A stretch of DNA of 13,891 nt from Tetmemena sp. SeJ-2015 (GCA_027382625.1 JAJKFJ010023714.1:1-13891); one strand, 5' to 3'; numbered from the stretch's first letter, positions 1-10,300 are shown. Program-made: numbers and translations. The notes: a model not told the origin generated them from the letters alone.

Positions 1-442
1 GAAGTTTGGGTGACCATTATCTGCGCAAAAACCTACCAGCCGAATAGGGATTTTAAAACATGTGGCACCCCCCCTCACACCTGAGCAGAACCCCCCGGCT
101 TCTGCAGCCCCATCCAAAAAATCAAAAAGGAGAAAAAAAATCGGTAGCTTCGGACCGGGAACAAGTTGCTCCGTAGCTCTGGCTTTCGCTGCCCAACTGC
201 ATGACTGATTGTTTCCCTAGACCCAAATCCCCCCAGCCTAAAGGTTTAGGAGGGTGAGTGGGAACCACTTACCTTTGATTATCTCTCCAGTGAGCAGCTC
301 ACCACCTTCCCCAGGGCTTCGGCTGCCATTATCCCTTGCCTCTTTTAAGCACTCACCCACCAGCCAATGGATTTACCAAACCAGAAAGCCTTCAGGGAAA
401 GGGAGACCGGTGCCTAGTGCCGGTCGTGTGCGTCCTGAATTT
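1..442. other. GC-rich island with stacked hairpins, unidentified
   Basis: This block is far richer in G and C than the rest of the window, with an abrupt drop to AT-rich sequence just after it. It contains several perfect or near-perfect inverted repeats: GCAGAA/TTCTGC (85-105), a 9-bp stem with a GAA loop (253-273, one G-T wobble), GTGAG/CTCAC (290-302), a C(TTCG)G tetraloop near 315-325 and GACCGG/CCGGTC (405-425). I recognise no rRNA, tRNA, snRNA or SRP RNA. A frame lacking TGA runs from 209 into the AT-rich DNA beyond, but it has no ATG within the island and its residues look low in complexity. It could be a structured non-coding RNA, a germline repeat or the end of an element cut by the window edge. 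The composition is seen directly; the identity is unknown. Confidence 0.5.
253..273. other. 9-bp hairpin with GAA loop
   Basis: The arms GGTGAGTGG and CCACTTACC pair over nine positions (eight Watson-Crick, one G-T wobble) around a three-base loop. It is the strongest of the hairpins in the GC-rich island and the main reason to consider a structured RNA there. Confidence 0.6.
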
Positions 443-491
443 TAACTTTCTAATTTAATAATCCGCTTGATCAATAAACTAGACACATATC

Positions 492-2585
492 ATGAAAGCA
501 AGCGCAAAGCTAATAGCTCCACCTCTATCAATTTATTTTATGGTAGAATGTTAAATAGAAAAAAAACTATATAAATCAATTCTAATGCTTATTGTTTGCA
601 TAAAGATCTTTGAGGAATTAAATGTACAAACTTAGATTAAATTATAGACTCTATATTAAAATTTTCATCATTCTAATAGAGGGTTTATATTCTTGGTTTT
701 TTTTACGATAATTGCAAATTAAGGAATCAATCCTAACTGATATGATTATTTAAGCATGTATCTAATCAAATTTTAGATTATTCAAAAAAAATTTTAATTT
801 ATTTTTTGAACCTATCCTTTTTTAATTAATAAATTAAACTTCTCATCCCTTATTAAATTGAGATTATAATGAGATAGTGGACTCTAAATCTAATTAGGAA
901 TATTCTTTAAATATTTTTGTCATTTTTTCTAATAAGACAACAAAGAAGAACTGAAAACGAAGTTTAAAGATTCTTTTTAAAGAAGACAGTAAAACTCACA
1001 CAAAATTAAGATATCTAAATGCAAAGCTTTTTGCAGAATCCAATGCGCACCTTTATTCTCTCTTTGTAGAATCAAACAGTCTAGGAAACTAAAACTAATT
1101 TAATTTGAATACTGTTTCTATTTTGTTAATTGATGTGGGATTAAGAAAGATAAAGAAAGAATTAGACATATAGAATATTATAAAGACTATAAGAGCATCT
1201 TTAGTTTTATTATTAATTTTTTATAATCCAGAGCTGCAATTGACATTTTTAATCCAGAAATTAAAATTATGGCACCTCTTTTCAATAAAAACGTTATAAA
1301 ATAAACTGATTAAAAAAGGGAATCTATATATAAGCTAGGCAAAATGCAAAAGAAAGAATAACTTAACTTACAAATTATAGTTATAAATTATTTTAGTAAA
1401 ATTATAGAGAGACTATTTCCAGAATGCAATAATAATCTAAAGAATTGTGATTTGGTGTATAGAGAATGTTACTTAAGATCTATATTAGAGCAACTTACAT
1501 TTCAAGATGAGCCACACTTAAGATTTCCATTATAAATAGTGTTATATTTTAATTTATTGTTGTTATTTGAAAACAATGAACAGACTAAGATAGATATTTC
1601 TGCCTTCAAAAAGAGAGAGATAGAGGATATAACGATTAAGAATACAAATCAAAACAAAAACACGCTTACAGGCGTAAATGAAGACTTCACCAGCTTTCAC
1701 AACCTCCTCAGTAGAGATGACTAAGCCAGTAATAGGCCTTTCATTAAGGAGAGAAACACACCTGTCATTAGATTTGCGTATAAAATCAAATTCATCTTAA
1801 AATTTGCTGATGAAGAAAACGAAAGCATGATACTCAAGTCCAGAAGCAACATAGAGTTTTAAATTTAAGTTTTCAAAAAGGAAAACTCTTCTCGATAAAG
1901 ACATCAAGAGGAATAGTTAATCTGAGGTTATCTCCTCTAAGAATATATTTTACTATTTCAAGTTTATTACTATTTTAAGAATTCAAAATGGGGATAGACT
2001 ACAAAGGGAGATACAATTATAACTCTTCCTCCGATAAACTAGCCCTAGCTGAACCCAAATAACCAGTTCTATAATTTCTTAAAGAGTTTCGAATTAAACT
2101 AAGATGAAGATTCAAATGCTAAACCCTAGCAGTTATAAATCCTGAGCTAGCTGTCTATGCACTATTAGGATCTAGAAAATGAATCGGTGTTTGCAAGCTG
2201 TGAGGGCGACCTTTCAAAAAGGATGAACTTGATTTAAGAAAGGTAGTAAGTGAGAGAGGATGTTAGAATATCTTCACCCTCACTTTCCTCTTCGCCAAAC
2301 CCATCCCCTATAATTAAAGAACAGTCAAACAGCTCTTTGGAATAGGTGACAGCTTTAAAACCCTAATCCAGTAATGCCATTATAAGTCCAATTAAAGTAG
2401 AACAGCCGCTGCACTTAAAGTAAGCTAAGACATTTGTTGGAAAAATCCATAAGGATAAGCGAAATTTCCTAAAAGACTTACAACTTGAGTCTTAATATTC
2501 CTCACTCAAGTCCTCAGAGTAATCTTTCGAATTTTTAGAATAACGAATTCACAACGTTAAGTAATTGAAAAGGAAAAATGCATGA
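492..2585 (+). CDS. Unrecognised protein (gene 0), germline form with IESs
   Basis: I do not recognise this protein. Reading TAA/TAG as Gln and removing five pointer-flanked inserts joins all blocks into one frame of about 653 codons ending at TGA 2583-2585. The middle part (about 1259-1850) is well supported: it carries hydrophobic stretches such as FPLQIVLYFNLLLLF near 1521-1568, followed by charged sequence. The last 181 codons (from 2040) are open, polar and rich in Ser, Gln and Lys, ending QLKRKNA, typical of a disordered tail. The 5' end is uncertain. ATG 492 is the first ATG after an in-frame TGA at 468, but a competing frame ending near 611 is also open, and 600-1100 is very AT-rich, so more IESs may hide there. 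It lies on the same strand as the genes downstream and would form its own gene-sized macronuclear chromosome. Confidence 0.55.
733..761 (+). other. Candidate IES, pointer CTAA (gene 0)
   Basis: CTAA recurs at 762-765. Deleting 29 bp removes the in-frame TGA at 738 and the TGA at 743 and joins the two open frames. A TAA pointer (734/751, 17 bp) would also work, so the exact boundary is ambiguous. Confidence 0.4.
1100..1125 (+). other. IES, pointer TTAATT (gene 0)
   Basis: The 6-bp repeat TTAATT recurs at 1126-1131. Removing 26 bp, which includes an in-frame TGA, switches from the frame of ATG 1019 to the frame reading IDVGLRKIKKELDIQN. Confidence 0.6.
1224..1249 (+). other. IES, 9-bp pointer TAATCCAGA (gene 0)
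   Basis: The perfect 9-bp repeat TAATCCAGA recurs at 1250-1258. Excising 26 bp moves the reading frame exactly into the long open frame that continues to 1860, giving FYNPEIKIMAPLFNKN across the junction. It is the longest gene-disrupting pointer in the window. Confidence 0.75.
1855..1867 (+). other. 13-bp IES, pointer AGTTTT (gene 0)
   Basis: AGTTTT recurs at 1868-1873, so only 7 bp lie between the two copies. Deleting 13 bp shifts from the frame that would stop at TGA (1917-1919) to one continuing as SKRKTLLDKDIKRN. Confidence 0.65.
1938..1975 (+). other. IES, pointer TAAGAAT (gene 0)
   Basis: The 7-bp repeat TAAGAAT recurs at 1976-1982. Excision of 38 bp of AT-rich DNA joins SEVISSK to NSKWGQTTKGD and enters the frame that stays open to the stop at 2583. 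Confidence 0.75.
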
Positions 2586-2827
2586 GATTATTTAATTATT
2601 CTATGTATACTCATTAAGTCTATGCTCTTATAATTTGGATTATGGAGAGTGATTATGTCACTAAAAAACGAGTGAATTGAATAAATTTGTAAGAAGTTTT
2701 TTATTTAGATAGAGTTGATTAGATGATCTGATTATTACCCCTTTATTTTTTAGTTGAAGAAATTTGCGAGATATTATTAATAATTATATTTGCAGTAGCC
2801 AAATAAAGCTTATATTACTTACTAAGA
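2586..2827. other. AT-rich spacer between gene 0 and gene A
   Basis: This is very AT-rich and holds no convincing coding frame. In hypotrichs each gene usually ends up on its own macronuclear nanochromosome, so the spacer should contain the 3' flank of gene 0, eliminated DNA and the 5' leader of gene A. I cannot place a promoter or a fragmentation site. Confidence 0.5.
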
Positions 2828-5800
2828 ATGAGACATCCGTCCAAGCTTTTCACCTTTCTAAGGAAGAAGATACGCGACAGTGACCGCTTTGGGTTCCCAG
2901 TGTCGCTTACATATAAGAAAGACATGACTTACAAGTCTTTCTTTGGAGGATGCATGTCCATTCTTTCCATCTTAGCCACCCTTGCCTTCTTTGGATTGCA
3001 ATTTATAATTTTAAAAGTGCAGATTTCTCAAACTATAAGCAAAAACAAATTTTTTAAAATATATAATGTTTTTAGTGAAGCAGGTCTCAATACACAATCA
3101 ACAATACCATGTTGATCATTATAAATTTACACAAATAAATTCTTAAATAAAAAATCCAATGATAATTTAAACTATTGCTTTATTTGTAGAGTTAAAATAT
3201 TCAATTTTATTAAAGCGAGATAGAATTTTGATAAGCTTAATTTGTAATTTTAAGTTGATAAAGGATTTATACATTGACAAGCGAGAAGTTTATTTTATGT
3301 GGTGTTTGAACTCAATGAATACGATATGGCGATGCAAATAACTTACAGTCTAATCTCTATATTTTATCTTAATTCAGTTAGCATTTTAAATTAAGAGAGA
3401 AAGAGAGTTATTTTAATTTTGAATTGTCTGTTTATAAGTTATTGGGTATTGAGTGGGACCAACACAACTGTGTATTTATTTGAATATGTCTTAAAAGCAT
3501 TTATAATTTTGTTGTGTATTCTGAGAACATTTATAAATGAATATGATATTATTTTTTGATCTATACTTACTTTACGCCAGTGTTTACAAGCACAACTTTA
3601 AAATATATCTCCAACTACACTGAAGGAATCACCATATATTTAGCATATGCATAATGAAATACGGAAAATATGTGAATGTACTCGCAGCAATTCATACCAA
3701 CGTATATTTAAGCATTTAAATATATCCCAATTGCCAGATGCAGCACATCAAGATCATTCAAAAATTGATTTAAATTTGTTTAAATAAAAGATTTATGAAC
3801 CTCTCACACGACAACATGACTAATTGGTGGTGCCCTCAGCAAACTATTACAAAAACAAATTATTTAATTTTGAGGTTTCAGATTTATTTATCTTCATCTA
3901 TATTAAAATAAGTGATGTAAAATAAATTAACTCTTTGTTGCTAGGGCCGACGACAGAGGAGAGAAAACTATATATAATAGCCGTTTACTACTGTAACCCA
4001 TACTTCTTAGCTAATTATAAAATAAAAAGCGTTGAACTTCCCAGGACAGACTTGCAAATCTAAAGAGGAAACTGATCCTATAAACAATACAATTTATATA
4101 TTTTATGATGCTTTATTGGGTTCAATTATAGTTATAAATTTATTAAATTCAAGACTTACTTAATTTTAAAATTCTAATAGAAAGAGATAAATAGAATAAA
4201 GATTTTAGGAGTAAATCTTCTAATTATAAAAAACCGAATCTATAAACAAAATATTTAAAAATAAACTTTGAATTTAAAAATATAATTTTTTTATTTTATT
4301 ATTTAAAGAATACTATTGCCTTCGCGTAGTTAACTTAATATTTTGATTGATTTTTGGAATAAAAATATTTTGAATCAGCATCTTTCGACGACCCAATTAA
4401 ACTTACTCAAAATAATATCTTATTGTATATAATTAAGTACTACATATAATCCTACCCAATATAATTAATGTGTTATTTTGACTAGAATATATGTGACATC
4501 TTACTCTTCCTTTCATGTATTCATTTACCTGCAGAAGCAAATAGCTTATCTGAAGGAGTCCTGGTTCCACTCACAAAATTAAATTATTATTTTATTGCTC
4601 AAGCTTTGATCAAAAGAATCTGACCTACACTACTTTAATAATAATACTTCCTTTGTTTTTTAACTTCTAAGTTCATGGGCTTTATGCAGAAAGCATCTTC
4701 AGATTAATCACTGATGAGGATTATTATCAGCTATAATTTAAATTGTTTATTTTTACTTATAGCCAGGGTGAGGAAGTACAAACCACTACTAGATAGGCTT
4801 TCAGCTTTGTAGACGCACTATCTGCCACAGGTGGTTTTTCCTCAGTGATAGTTTTGTTTTTCGGGATGTTCACTGGTCGAATTTAGAAGAGCCTATAAAC
4901 CTTATTTGAATACATATATTCTATTATAGCAAATTAATTTAGTTTACTTTCTGCAGATGATGAGAAAGCTGCTAATTATAATAGATAGCGATAAGTTCAA
5001 ATCTTATTACATCATTTATGTAAATTACCATAAAAAATATGCAAATAATCTTCGAAGAATGGAACATCCAAGAAAGAACTCAACGATCAAATTATTTACA
5101 AATGAATTTGATTTATATTCTTTAGCTAGGCAACTCATTTTAGCAATCAAGTCCCACGCCTTAAATATACAAATTAATAAATTGCTTATCAATATGGAGT
5201 AATCATATTAAAAATATTTTTATTAAGCTGAAATATATTTTAAGCCTTGAAAGGATAGTAAATTTGCTCAACCGTTCTAGATTATCGAAAGTCCTCCCAT
5301 CACGCCTTAGAAAGTGATATGATTTATTAATTTTTAATTGTAAGTAGCAAAAAGAATTAGCAAATAAATGTTTGAAGGAGGGAAGGATGAGATAATTTCT
5401 CCACTTCCAGTCTCAAAATACAAACAAAGAAGTAAAAAATTGAAGAAACAAAGTCTTGATGCGCCATTTTTGAAAGCTATAGACACCACCAAAGACAAAG
5501 ACAATACTCCCACTCAAGTGCATAAATACTTTCCAAGACGTAAACTAAATTTTCTAATCAAGTCCGAGCAATTAAAAGTTTAAATTGAAGTTTATACTTA
5601 TTTATCAATCTAGACTGGTAGAATAAGCAGTGATGAAGAGACTCTATGGTAAAGTTATTCTCAACTAGACGATATAGAAGTTCATTTAGGATAAAATATC
5701 ATTAAATTTCATGCTTAAAAAGACATGTAGGATGATTATAATAGAGTTTAAAAAATTTGAAAATCTTAATTTATCTTTCAATAATTAAGGGATATACCTT

Positions 5801-7250
5801 GCCTATTGGGAAGAAAGTCAAAGCATGATGAGGCTATGGAGAAAGGGATCAATTTTATCCAAAAACACTTTGATGTGGTCAGATTTATGAAGAAAGCTAG
5901 AATAGCATAAATATTTTATCTCTATAACTTAAATTTATATTTTTTTAGCAGAGGCTCTTGGGAATATCTCATTGACTCCTTTCTAGAGAGAGTTGATTCC
6001 ATATTTTAACAGCAACATACTAGCTACTGGAGGAAATTATCTTTGTGTTTTTATGAGGCGAATAAAAAGTAAATAAGTTAAATCAAACGTTCAACTTGAA
6101 TGGCCGAATAGACAGAGTTAATAATTTTGTAAAAGTGGATGACAAAAGCTAATTTATCTATTATGCTTTTAATTTTGAAGCATCCTTTCATAAGACTACG
6201 ACGACGTGAAGTGTGAAGAAGAAAATTTTTTGTATGAAGTTTATTCTTAATTTGATTTTGTGAGGTAGAGGTCCTTGATTTTTATTTTTAAAGGCTCTTT
6301 CAAAGAACTATCTAGGTATTATATTTTTAATTACACTGTAAATAATTGTTTAAAACTATTCTCATTCTTAGAAAATTTAGAGACTCATCTAGAATCTGGT
6401 CTTTCTACTTTTCATAAAAAATAATTTAAAATACTTATAAAAACCTTCAAAAACCTTATTATAAATATTGTTTTTTTGTTGTTTCTACAAGATGATCCTA
6501 ACCTGTTTATAAAAACTCAGAGTGAGCCTAAGGAATATGATTTTGAGGAGTCTGAAATAGACCCTCCCATAAATTCCTAACCAGGATGCAAGTACAAGGT
6601 TAGGGATAAGAAAAAGAAGAAACCTCAGTAGCTGAGTTAGAGTTTCAAAGTTCCCCAGAAAAGGACTATTATCAGTTCAAATATAAAATAAAAATATTTA
6701 AGATGATGTTGATCGGTAAGCATTTTAAAGATTTACAATTAGAAAAAGAAGTAGTAGAGTCCTTCTCTTCAGATGATAATTTGAAATAAAGAATTAACAG
6801 TTGATCATATATACAATATTCCTATTATCCAGTAAATTCAAATTTGAATACATGAATATTGAAGTTATTAAAAATAATAAATTTGATTAAGGTTCAGATC
6901 CTATCACCACCGATTATTACGGACAATTTATTGAATAGTAGTAGGCTTAATTTATTAAGATTCGCTTAAATAAACTGAGTTAAAGATTTTTAGTTTAATT
7001 TTTTTCATTATCACATAGTTACTAGAATTTAGCACCTGCCAATTCATTCTTGCATTATTATTGAGGATTTGAGATAAAGTTTATAAAGGTATAATGAAAA
7101 GGGAAACACAGACAAAAGAGGGCATCAAATTATTCACCATTAAGAGCGCTCCTGATAACAAATAAACCATTAAATTTAAGAAAAGCACAACAACAACAAA
7201 AATATATAGCATGAACTCAATATTATTTAAATCTTTTCAATAGGTAAATA
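2828..7250 (+). CDS. Gene A: two-pass membrane protein, germline form with IESs
   Basis: This is a predicted membrane protein of a ciliate-expanded family of unknown function. The start ATG matches the starts of paralogues B and C. Blocks in order: N-terminus with KKIRDSDRFGFPVSLTYKKD and first helix (2828-3000); ISQTISRSQYTINN (3022-3110); KDLYIDKREVYF and ELNEYDMAMQITY (3260-3346); SNYTEGITI (3610-3636); NWWCPQQT (3822-3845); GPTTEERKLYIIAVYYC (3944-3993) joined to FPGQTCKSKEET; SASFDDP (4375-4395); YLQKQIAYLKESWFHS (4522-4572); TTTRQAFSFVDALSATGG and second helix GGFSSVIVLFFGMFTG (4782-4880). A cytosolic tail follows, with FEGG (5371), a basic stretch, PCLLGRKSKHDEAMEKG (5793) and a Lys-rich end near 6615-6650. 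Frames at 4100-4370, 4970-5060, 5205-5367 and 6050-6490 are unresolved. The end is uncertain: TGA at 6704 and 6802 are candidates, but coding-like blocks continue at 6836-7062 and 7090-7250. Confidence 0.8.
2997..3017 (+). other. 21-bp IES, pointer TGCA (gene A)
   Basis: TGCA recurs at 3018-3021. Deletion gives GLQISQT, aligning with GLQVSQT of gene B, which has its own IES at the same codon. The insert is in frame, so only the repeat and the paralogue comparison reveal it. Confidence 0.75.
3037..3077 (+). other. IES, pointer AAGCA (gene A)
   Basis: AAGCA recurs at 3078-3082. Removing 41 bp gives QTISRSQYTINNT, matching QTFSRTQYTINNT of gene B, which has an IES with pointer AGCA at the same position. 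Confidence 0.85.
3111..3253 (+). other. IES, pointer GTTGAT (gene A)
   Basis: GTTGAT recurs at 3254-3259. Excision of 143 bp joins NNTML to IKDLYIDKREVYF in frame. Gene B carries a 396-bp IES with pointer TTCAA within a few codons of this site. Confidence 0.85.
3294..3304 (+). other. 11-bp IES, pointer TTT (gene A)
   Basis: TTT recurs at 3305-3307. Deleting 11 bp restores REVYFELNEYDMAMQ, aligned to RELTFNLEEYDTALQ of gene B, which has no insert here. Only 8 bp lie between the pointer copies. Confidence 0.7.
3341..3564 (+). other. IES, pointer ACTTAC (gene A)
   Basis: ACTTAC recurs at 3565-3570. Removal of 224 bp keeps the frame and joins MAMQITY to FTPVFTSTTLKYISNYTEG, the latter resembling a gene B block near 8993-9053. 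It lies within a few codons of the 256-bp gene B IES. Confidence 0.65.
3633..3649 (+). other. 17-bp IES, pointer CATA (gene A)
   Basis: CATA occurs at 3633, 3644 and 3650. Joining the first to the third copy gives EGITIMKYGKYV and avoids the in-frame TGA at 3655. The triple repeat makes the excision boundary ambiguous. Confidence 0.5.
3845..3900 (+). other. Candidate IES, pointer TATTA (gene A)
   Basis: TATTA recurs at 3901-3905. Removal of 56 bp connects NWWCPQQT to the frame reading LLLGPTTEERK. About nine residues remain that gene B lacks, so a further small insert is possible. Confidence 0.45.
4002..4035 (+). other. IES, pointer ACTTC (gene A)
   Basis: ACTTC recurs at 4036-4040. Excision of 34 bp corrects the frame and gives YYCNPYFPGQTCKSKEET, matching the Cys-rich block of gene B. 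Confidence 0.8.
4100..4371. other. Unresolved AT-rich stretch, probably IES (gene A)
   Basis: Very AT-rich sequence lies between the TCKSKEET block and the SASFDDP block. A frame stays open across part of it, but the residues do not align well to gene B. I infer one or more IESs whose pointers I could not fix. Confidence 0.4.
4570..4597 (+). other. IES, pointer CTCA (gene A)
   Basis: CTCA recurs at 4598-4601. Deletion of 28 bp gives ESWFHSSFDQKNLTYTT, aligned to DSWLHSSFDHKNLTYTT of gene B, which has a 16-bp IES at the same Ser codon. Confidence 0.85.
4728..4763 (+). other. Candidate IES, pointer CAG (gene A)
   Basis: CAG recurs at 4764-4766. The 36-bp insert is AT-rich and in frame. Its removal brings ITDEDYYQ next to GEEVQTTTRQ, close to ISQDDELTTTRQ of gene B, which has an IES nearby. 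Confidence 0.6.
5903..5945 (+). other. IES, pointer TAGCA (gene A)
   Basis: TAGCA recurs at 5946-5950. Excision of 43 bp gives KKARIAEALGNISLTPFQREL, matching KRARIAEALGKIHLTTFERDL of gene B, which has an IES with pointer AGC at the same Ala codon. Confidence 0.85.
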
Positions 7251-7373
7251 AAATAACAAGAAAATATATTTAAACTACTTTTGCCAGCTTATAATTTAAA
7301 TCTACTGTAATAAGTGATAAAAAATCTTATTCTAAAAAAGTAACCACCAAAATATCAAAAATCTCGTTCATTT
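7251..7373. other. Spacer between gene A and gene B
   Basis: A short AT-rich gap before the gene B start. A coding-like frame from 7090 continues through it in the ciliate code, so the true end of gene A may lie within it. No regulatory motif is identified. Confidence 0.4.
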
Positions 7374-10300
7374 ATGACTTCAAACTTCACCAACAAATAT
7401 ATAAAAGCTATCGGAAAGAAAATCCGAGACAGAGACCGCTTTGGCTTTCCGGTTTCATTGACTTATTCTATTTTATATTAAATAAATCTAAATACCCTAT
7501 TCTTAATTTTCAGATTTAGTTTTATCGGTTTAAAATTATATTAAAAATTATGTGTGACTTATAAGAAGGACATGACTTTTAAATCTCATTTCGGAGGTTG
7601 CATGTCTATACTTTCAATTCTTGCTACTGTTGCATTCTTAGGCTTGCAATAAATTTAATGAATATTTACAAGTCTCTCAGACCTTTAGCATTCTTAAATT
7701 TATATTTAACACCTTTTTAAGCAGAACTTAGTACACAATAAACAATACTGAATATATTTTACCATGATCTTCAAACTATAAAAATAAGTATGGAGCGTAA
7801 ATAATCGAAAAAAAGAGAATCCTCTATTTTATTTTGAATAGCTTACGATAAAAAAATCTTCATTTATATTTTAATTACAATTTTAACCTATAAATAGGTT
7901 TCCTTTAAAAACTTAGCTCTGCTCCAACGCTAAGTGCAAAGAATTTGTATTCACTTAAATTTAATTAAAATGGAAAAATTAAAAAATAGTCTTTTCTGAT
8001 AAAAAATTATAACTATTCTTCAGTTAGAACTTGGAATGTAAATCAAAAATGGCTGAGAAGAATTAAAATCTTAAAGCCTTAATTTACCTTATCTATTTTT
8101 TTAATTTTTGAAATATTATTATGTTTCAATCTTTTAATTAAGTGAACGCAATAATTTTAATAGATTTCAAGGACCTTCAGATTGATGGGAGGGAACTCAC
8201 CTTCAACTTGGAAGAGTATGACACAGCTCTTCAAATCATATACAATATAATCCAATTATAAAAAAAGAGTATTTTACTTTATGTTATTTAATCTTATAAT
8301 ATGCATAAAGAAAGTTTATATATTTATCAAAAATTAAAAAGCTATTAAATGGTGGACCTAATTAGACCGTGGCTACTTTTTTTTAAATTTTAAATTAGAA
8401 TTGAAGATTTAATGTGGTAAATTATTATTTAATTAAAAATTGAAAACTAGGACGAGTGGACGGCAAAAAATAAACTTGCGGCAAGTATAAGATCTGCCTA
8501 CCTTTATTCAATGCCATTGCTCTGATAGGTTTAATCTAAATGCGACCTAGTTTTATAATCTGAAGGTAAGAGATTTTAATGAAATGTGGGATATCTTTAA
8601 TGGCGGTTTTGTTATTGAAAAATTTGGCTTTAGTACCATTTGAATTGAAAAATAAAATAAGCTATCTCCCACAGATCCTCTGAAGGAAGGGTGTGTACTT
8701 TAGATAAATACCCAAATTTACAATATACAGTTTAACAATTATGGTAAAGACTAAGACTCTAAAACTTTTAATGATATCAGAATAATTTGCAGTGGGACTG
8801 GTGTGATGTATTATCTAGATTCTGATTTTGAAAGAGAATGATGATAGAGATGTCACACGATAAGTCCATTGGAGTCACAATAAATGCTGAGAAATATCAT
8901 TATGGTATGATAATTGTTAGGACTCTGTAATTTCTTAATATTTAATGTGGCTAACTCAAACATCTTACTTTACATTTTATCTACACATTTTTCTCGATAG
9001 TCTACACAGCAGTCGAATATAGCTTTGTACCTAATTATGCTGAGGGGACTTATAAAATGTAAATTTATTTTGTTCATTCTTTTATTTTAAAAACTTTCTC
9101 TTAGAAAATGAATCAAACTTATGTTCCTATCAACATTATCATCATTTATTTCTATTTAGTGTTTTCTTTTCCTATGGCAAGATGCACAAAGGAAAGAATA
9201 AACAAATTAGAAGTTATCTTATTTTAAAGATTCATGGGATTATCAAGAGATAATATTACACTTTCAGCACAGATTTTGAATTATTGGCAAGAAATTAATT
9301 TTTTATTGGGAAGAAAAAATGTTATTTTATTTTAGTTCTGACACTACTTATCTTTCAGGTCGACGATGAGAATTAATATTTTGTGTTGAGGAACAGCTGT
9401 ATGATTTCAGAAAAATATTTAATTAAAATTTCCTTTTTTAAAAAGTTTTAACAATTCTAAGGCAGTACCAATTCAATGCTCAGAAAACGAAAGTTCATCT
9501 TATTTCTTCCTTATTGCAGATCAATTCTGATAAATTTTTCAAAATGAGTAATGAATGGATAATACCTCAAATTGGTGGTGTCCTAGCTAAAGCATATATA
9601 ATATATGTAAATAAATTAAATAAAGCAACTTAACACTCATTGGTCCAAGTACTCTAAAAAGAAGATTGTTTAGGATCCTAATAACCTATTGTTAGCAAGA
9701 CTTGCTATTCAAAATAAGAATTAAATAAGATTAAAATTGAATTATTTATAGTAGATAAATTATTTTTTGAGAAATATAAAGCAAAATATTTTTTATAGAA
9801 ATCATTAAATTAGAAAGTTAAAATCTATGTCTAGTTACGTGGCTCTAAAGTCGGCTTGGCTCGGGAGGATATAATCTTGCCCTTATTCAATGCATCTTTC
9901 ATGTACGTTTATCCCAATGGAGGGGATTTAGGTTTAGTAATCTGCTAAAGTTTAAAGTGTTTAAATGAAGAGTGCTCGGATTATGGCGAGCCCTGAAGCC
10001 TTACAAGAAAAACTCTATTTCTAAAATTGATCTCCTGACCCTAGATTAATAATCTACTCTATTCAGATTATAGGGCCCAAAAGGAGTAATGATCTTGGTA
10101 AAAAAAATCAAGGGAGCTCAGAGGTAGATGTAAGAGTAAGCAGTTTGGAACTTATTTGGCGTTTCTCTGAGATAATACTTCTGATTAATCCACTGGCATT
10201 ATTCTACACTATATCGTCTGAGATGTTACTTGACACAGTGGAGTATCCTTGACCTACTAGGAGGCCTAGATCTTTTTCCGCAGGTTTTTTGGACTTAACT

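Noticed and set aside
8..18. GGGTGACCATT resembling GGGTGACTATT at 10437-10447
   Set aside because: Ten of eleven bases is too little to claim that the island and the nested block are one repeat family.
254..445. Open frame with GTG start in the GC-rich island
   Set aside because: It has no ATG and a Pro/Ser-rich composition expected from C-rich DNA; the hairpin content fits a non-coding element better.
2828..3115. Complete 95-residue protein ending at TGA 3113
   Set aside because: It is the first blocks of gene A read through two IESs; the paralogue shows the residues after GLQ differ once the pointers are joined.
3684..3739. GCAGCA repeat (3684/3740) as another gene A IES
   Set aside because: Joining gives a plausible peptide but leaves the frame of NWWCP, so a second unseen correction would be needed. 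Left undecided.
4957..5202. Independent small gene starting MMRKLL
   Set aside because: The start overlaps the DDEK block of gene A in another frame. Its later part (NIQIN) aligns with the gene B tail, so it is a tail MDS and not a separate gene.
5368..5583. Independent small gene starting MFEGG
   Set aside because: FEGG and the following basic stretch match the gene B tail. With TAA as Gln the frame continues past 5583 to a TGA near 5757.
7459..7562. Spliceosomal introns as explanation for the inserts
   Set aside because: The inserts lack GT at the 5' and AG at the 3' end and are bounded by direct repeats; many are far below workable intron length.
9544..10011. Plus-strand frame open for about 150 codons through the 5' part of the large IES
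   Set aside because: It runs through AT-rich IES DNA and reads NWWCP in the wrong frame; the paralogue supports the frame starting at ATG 9555.
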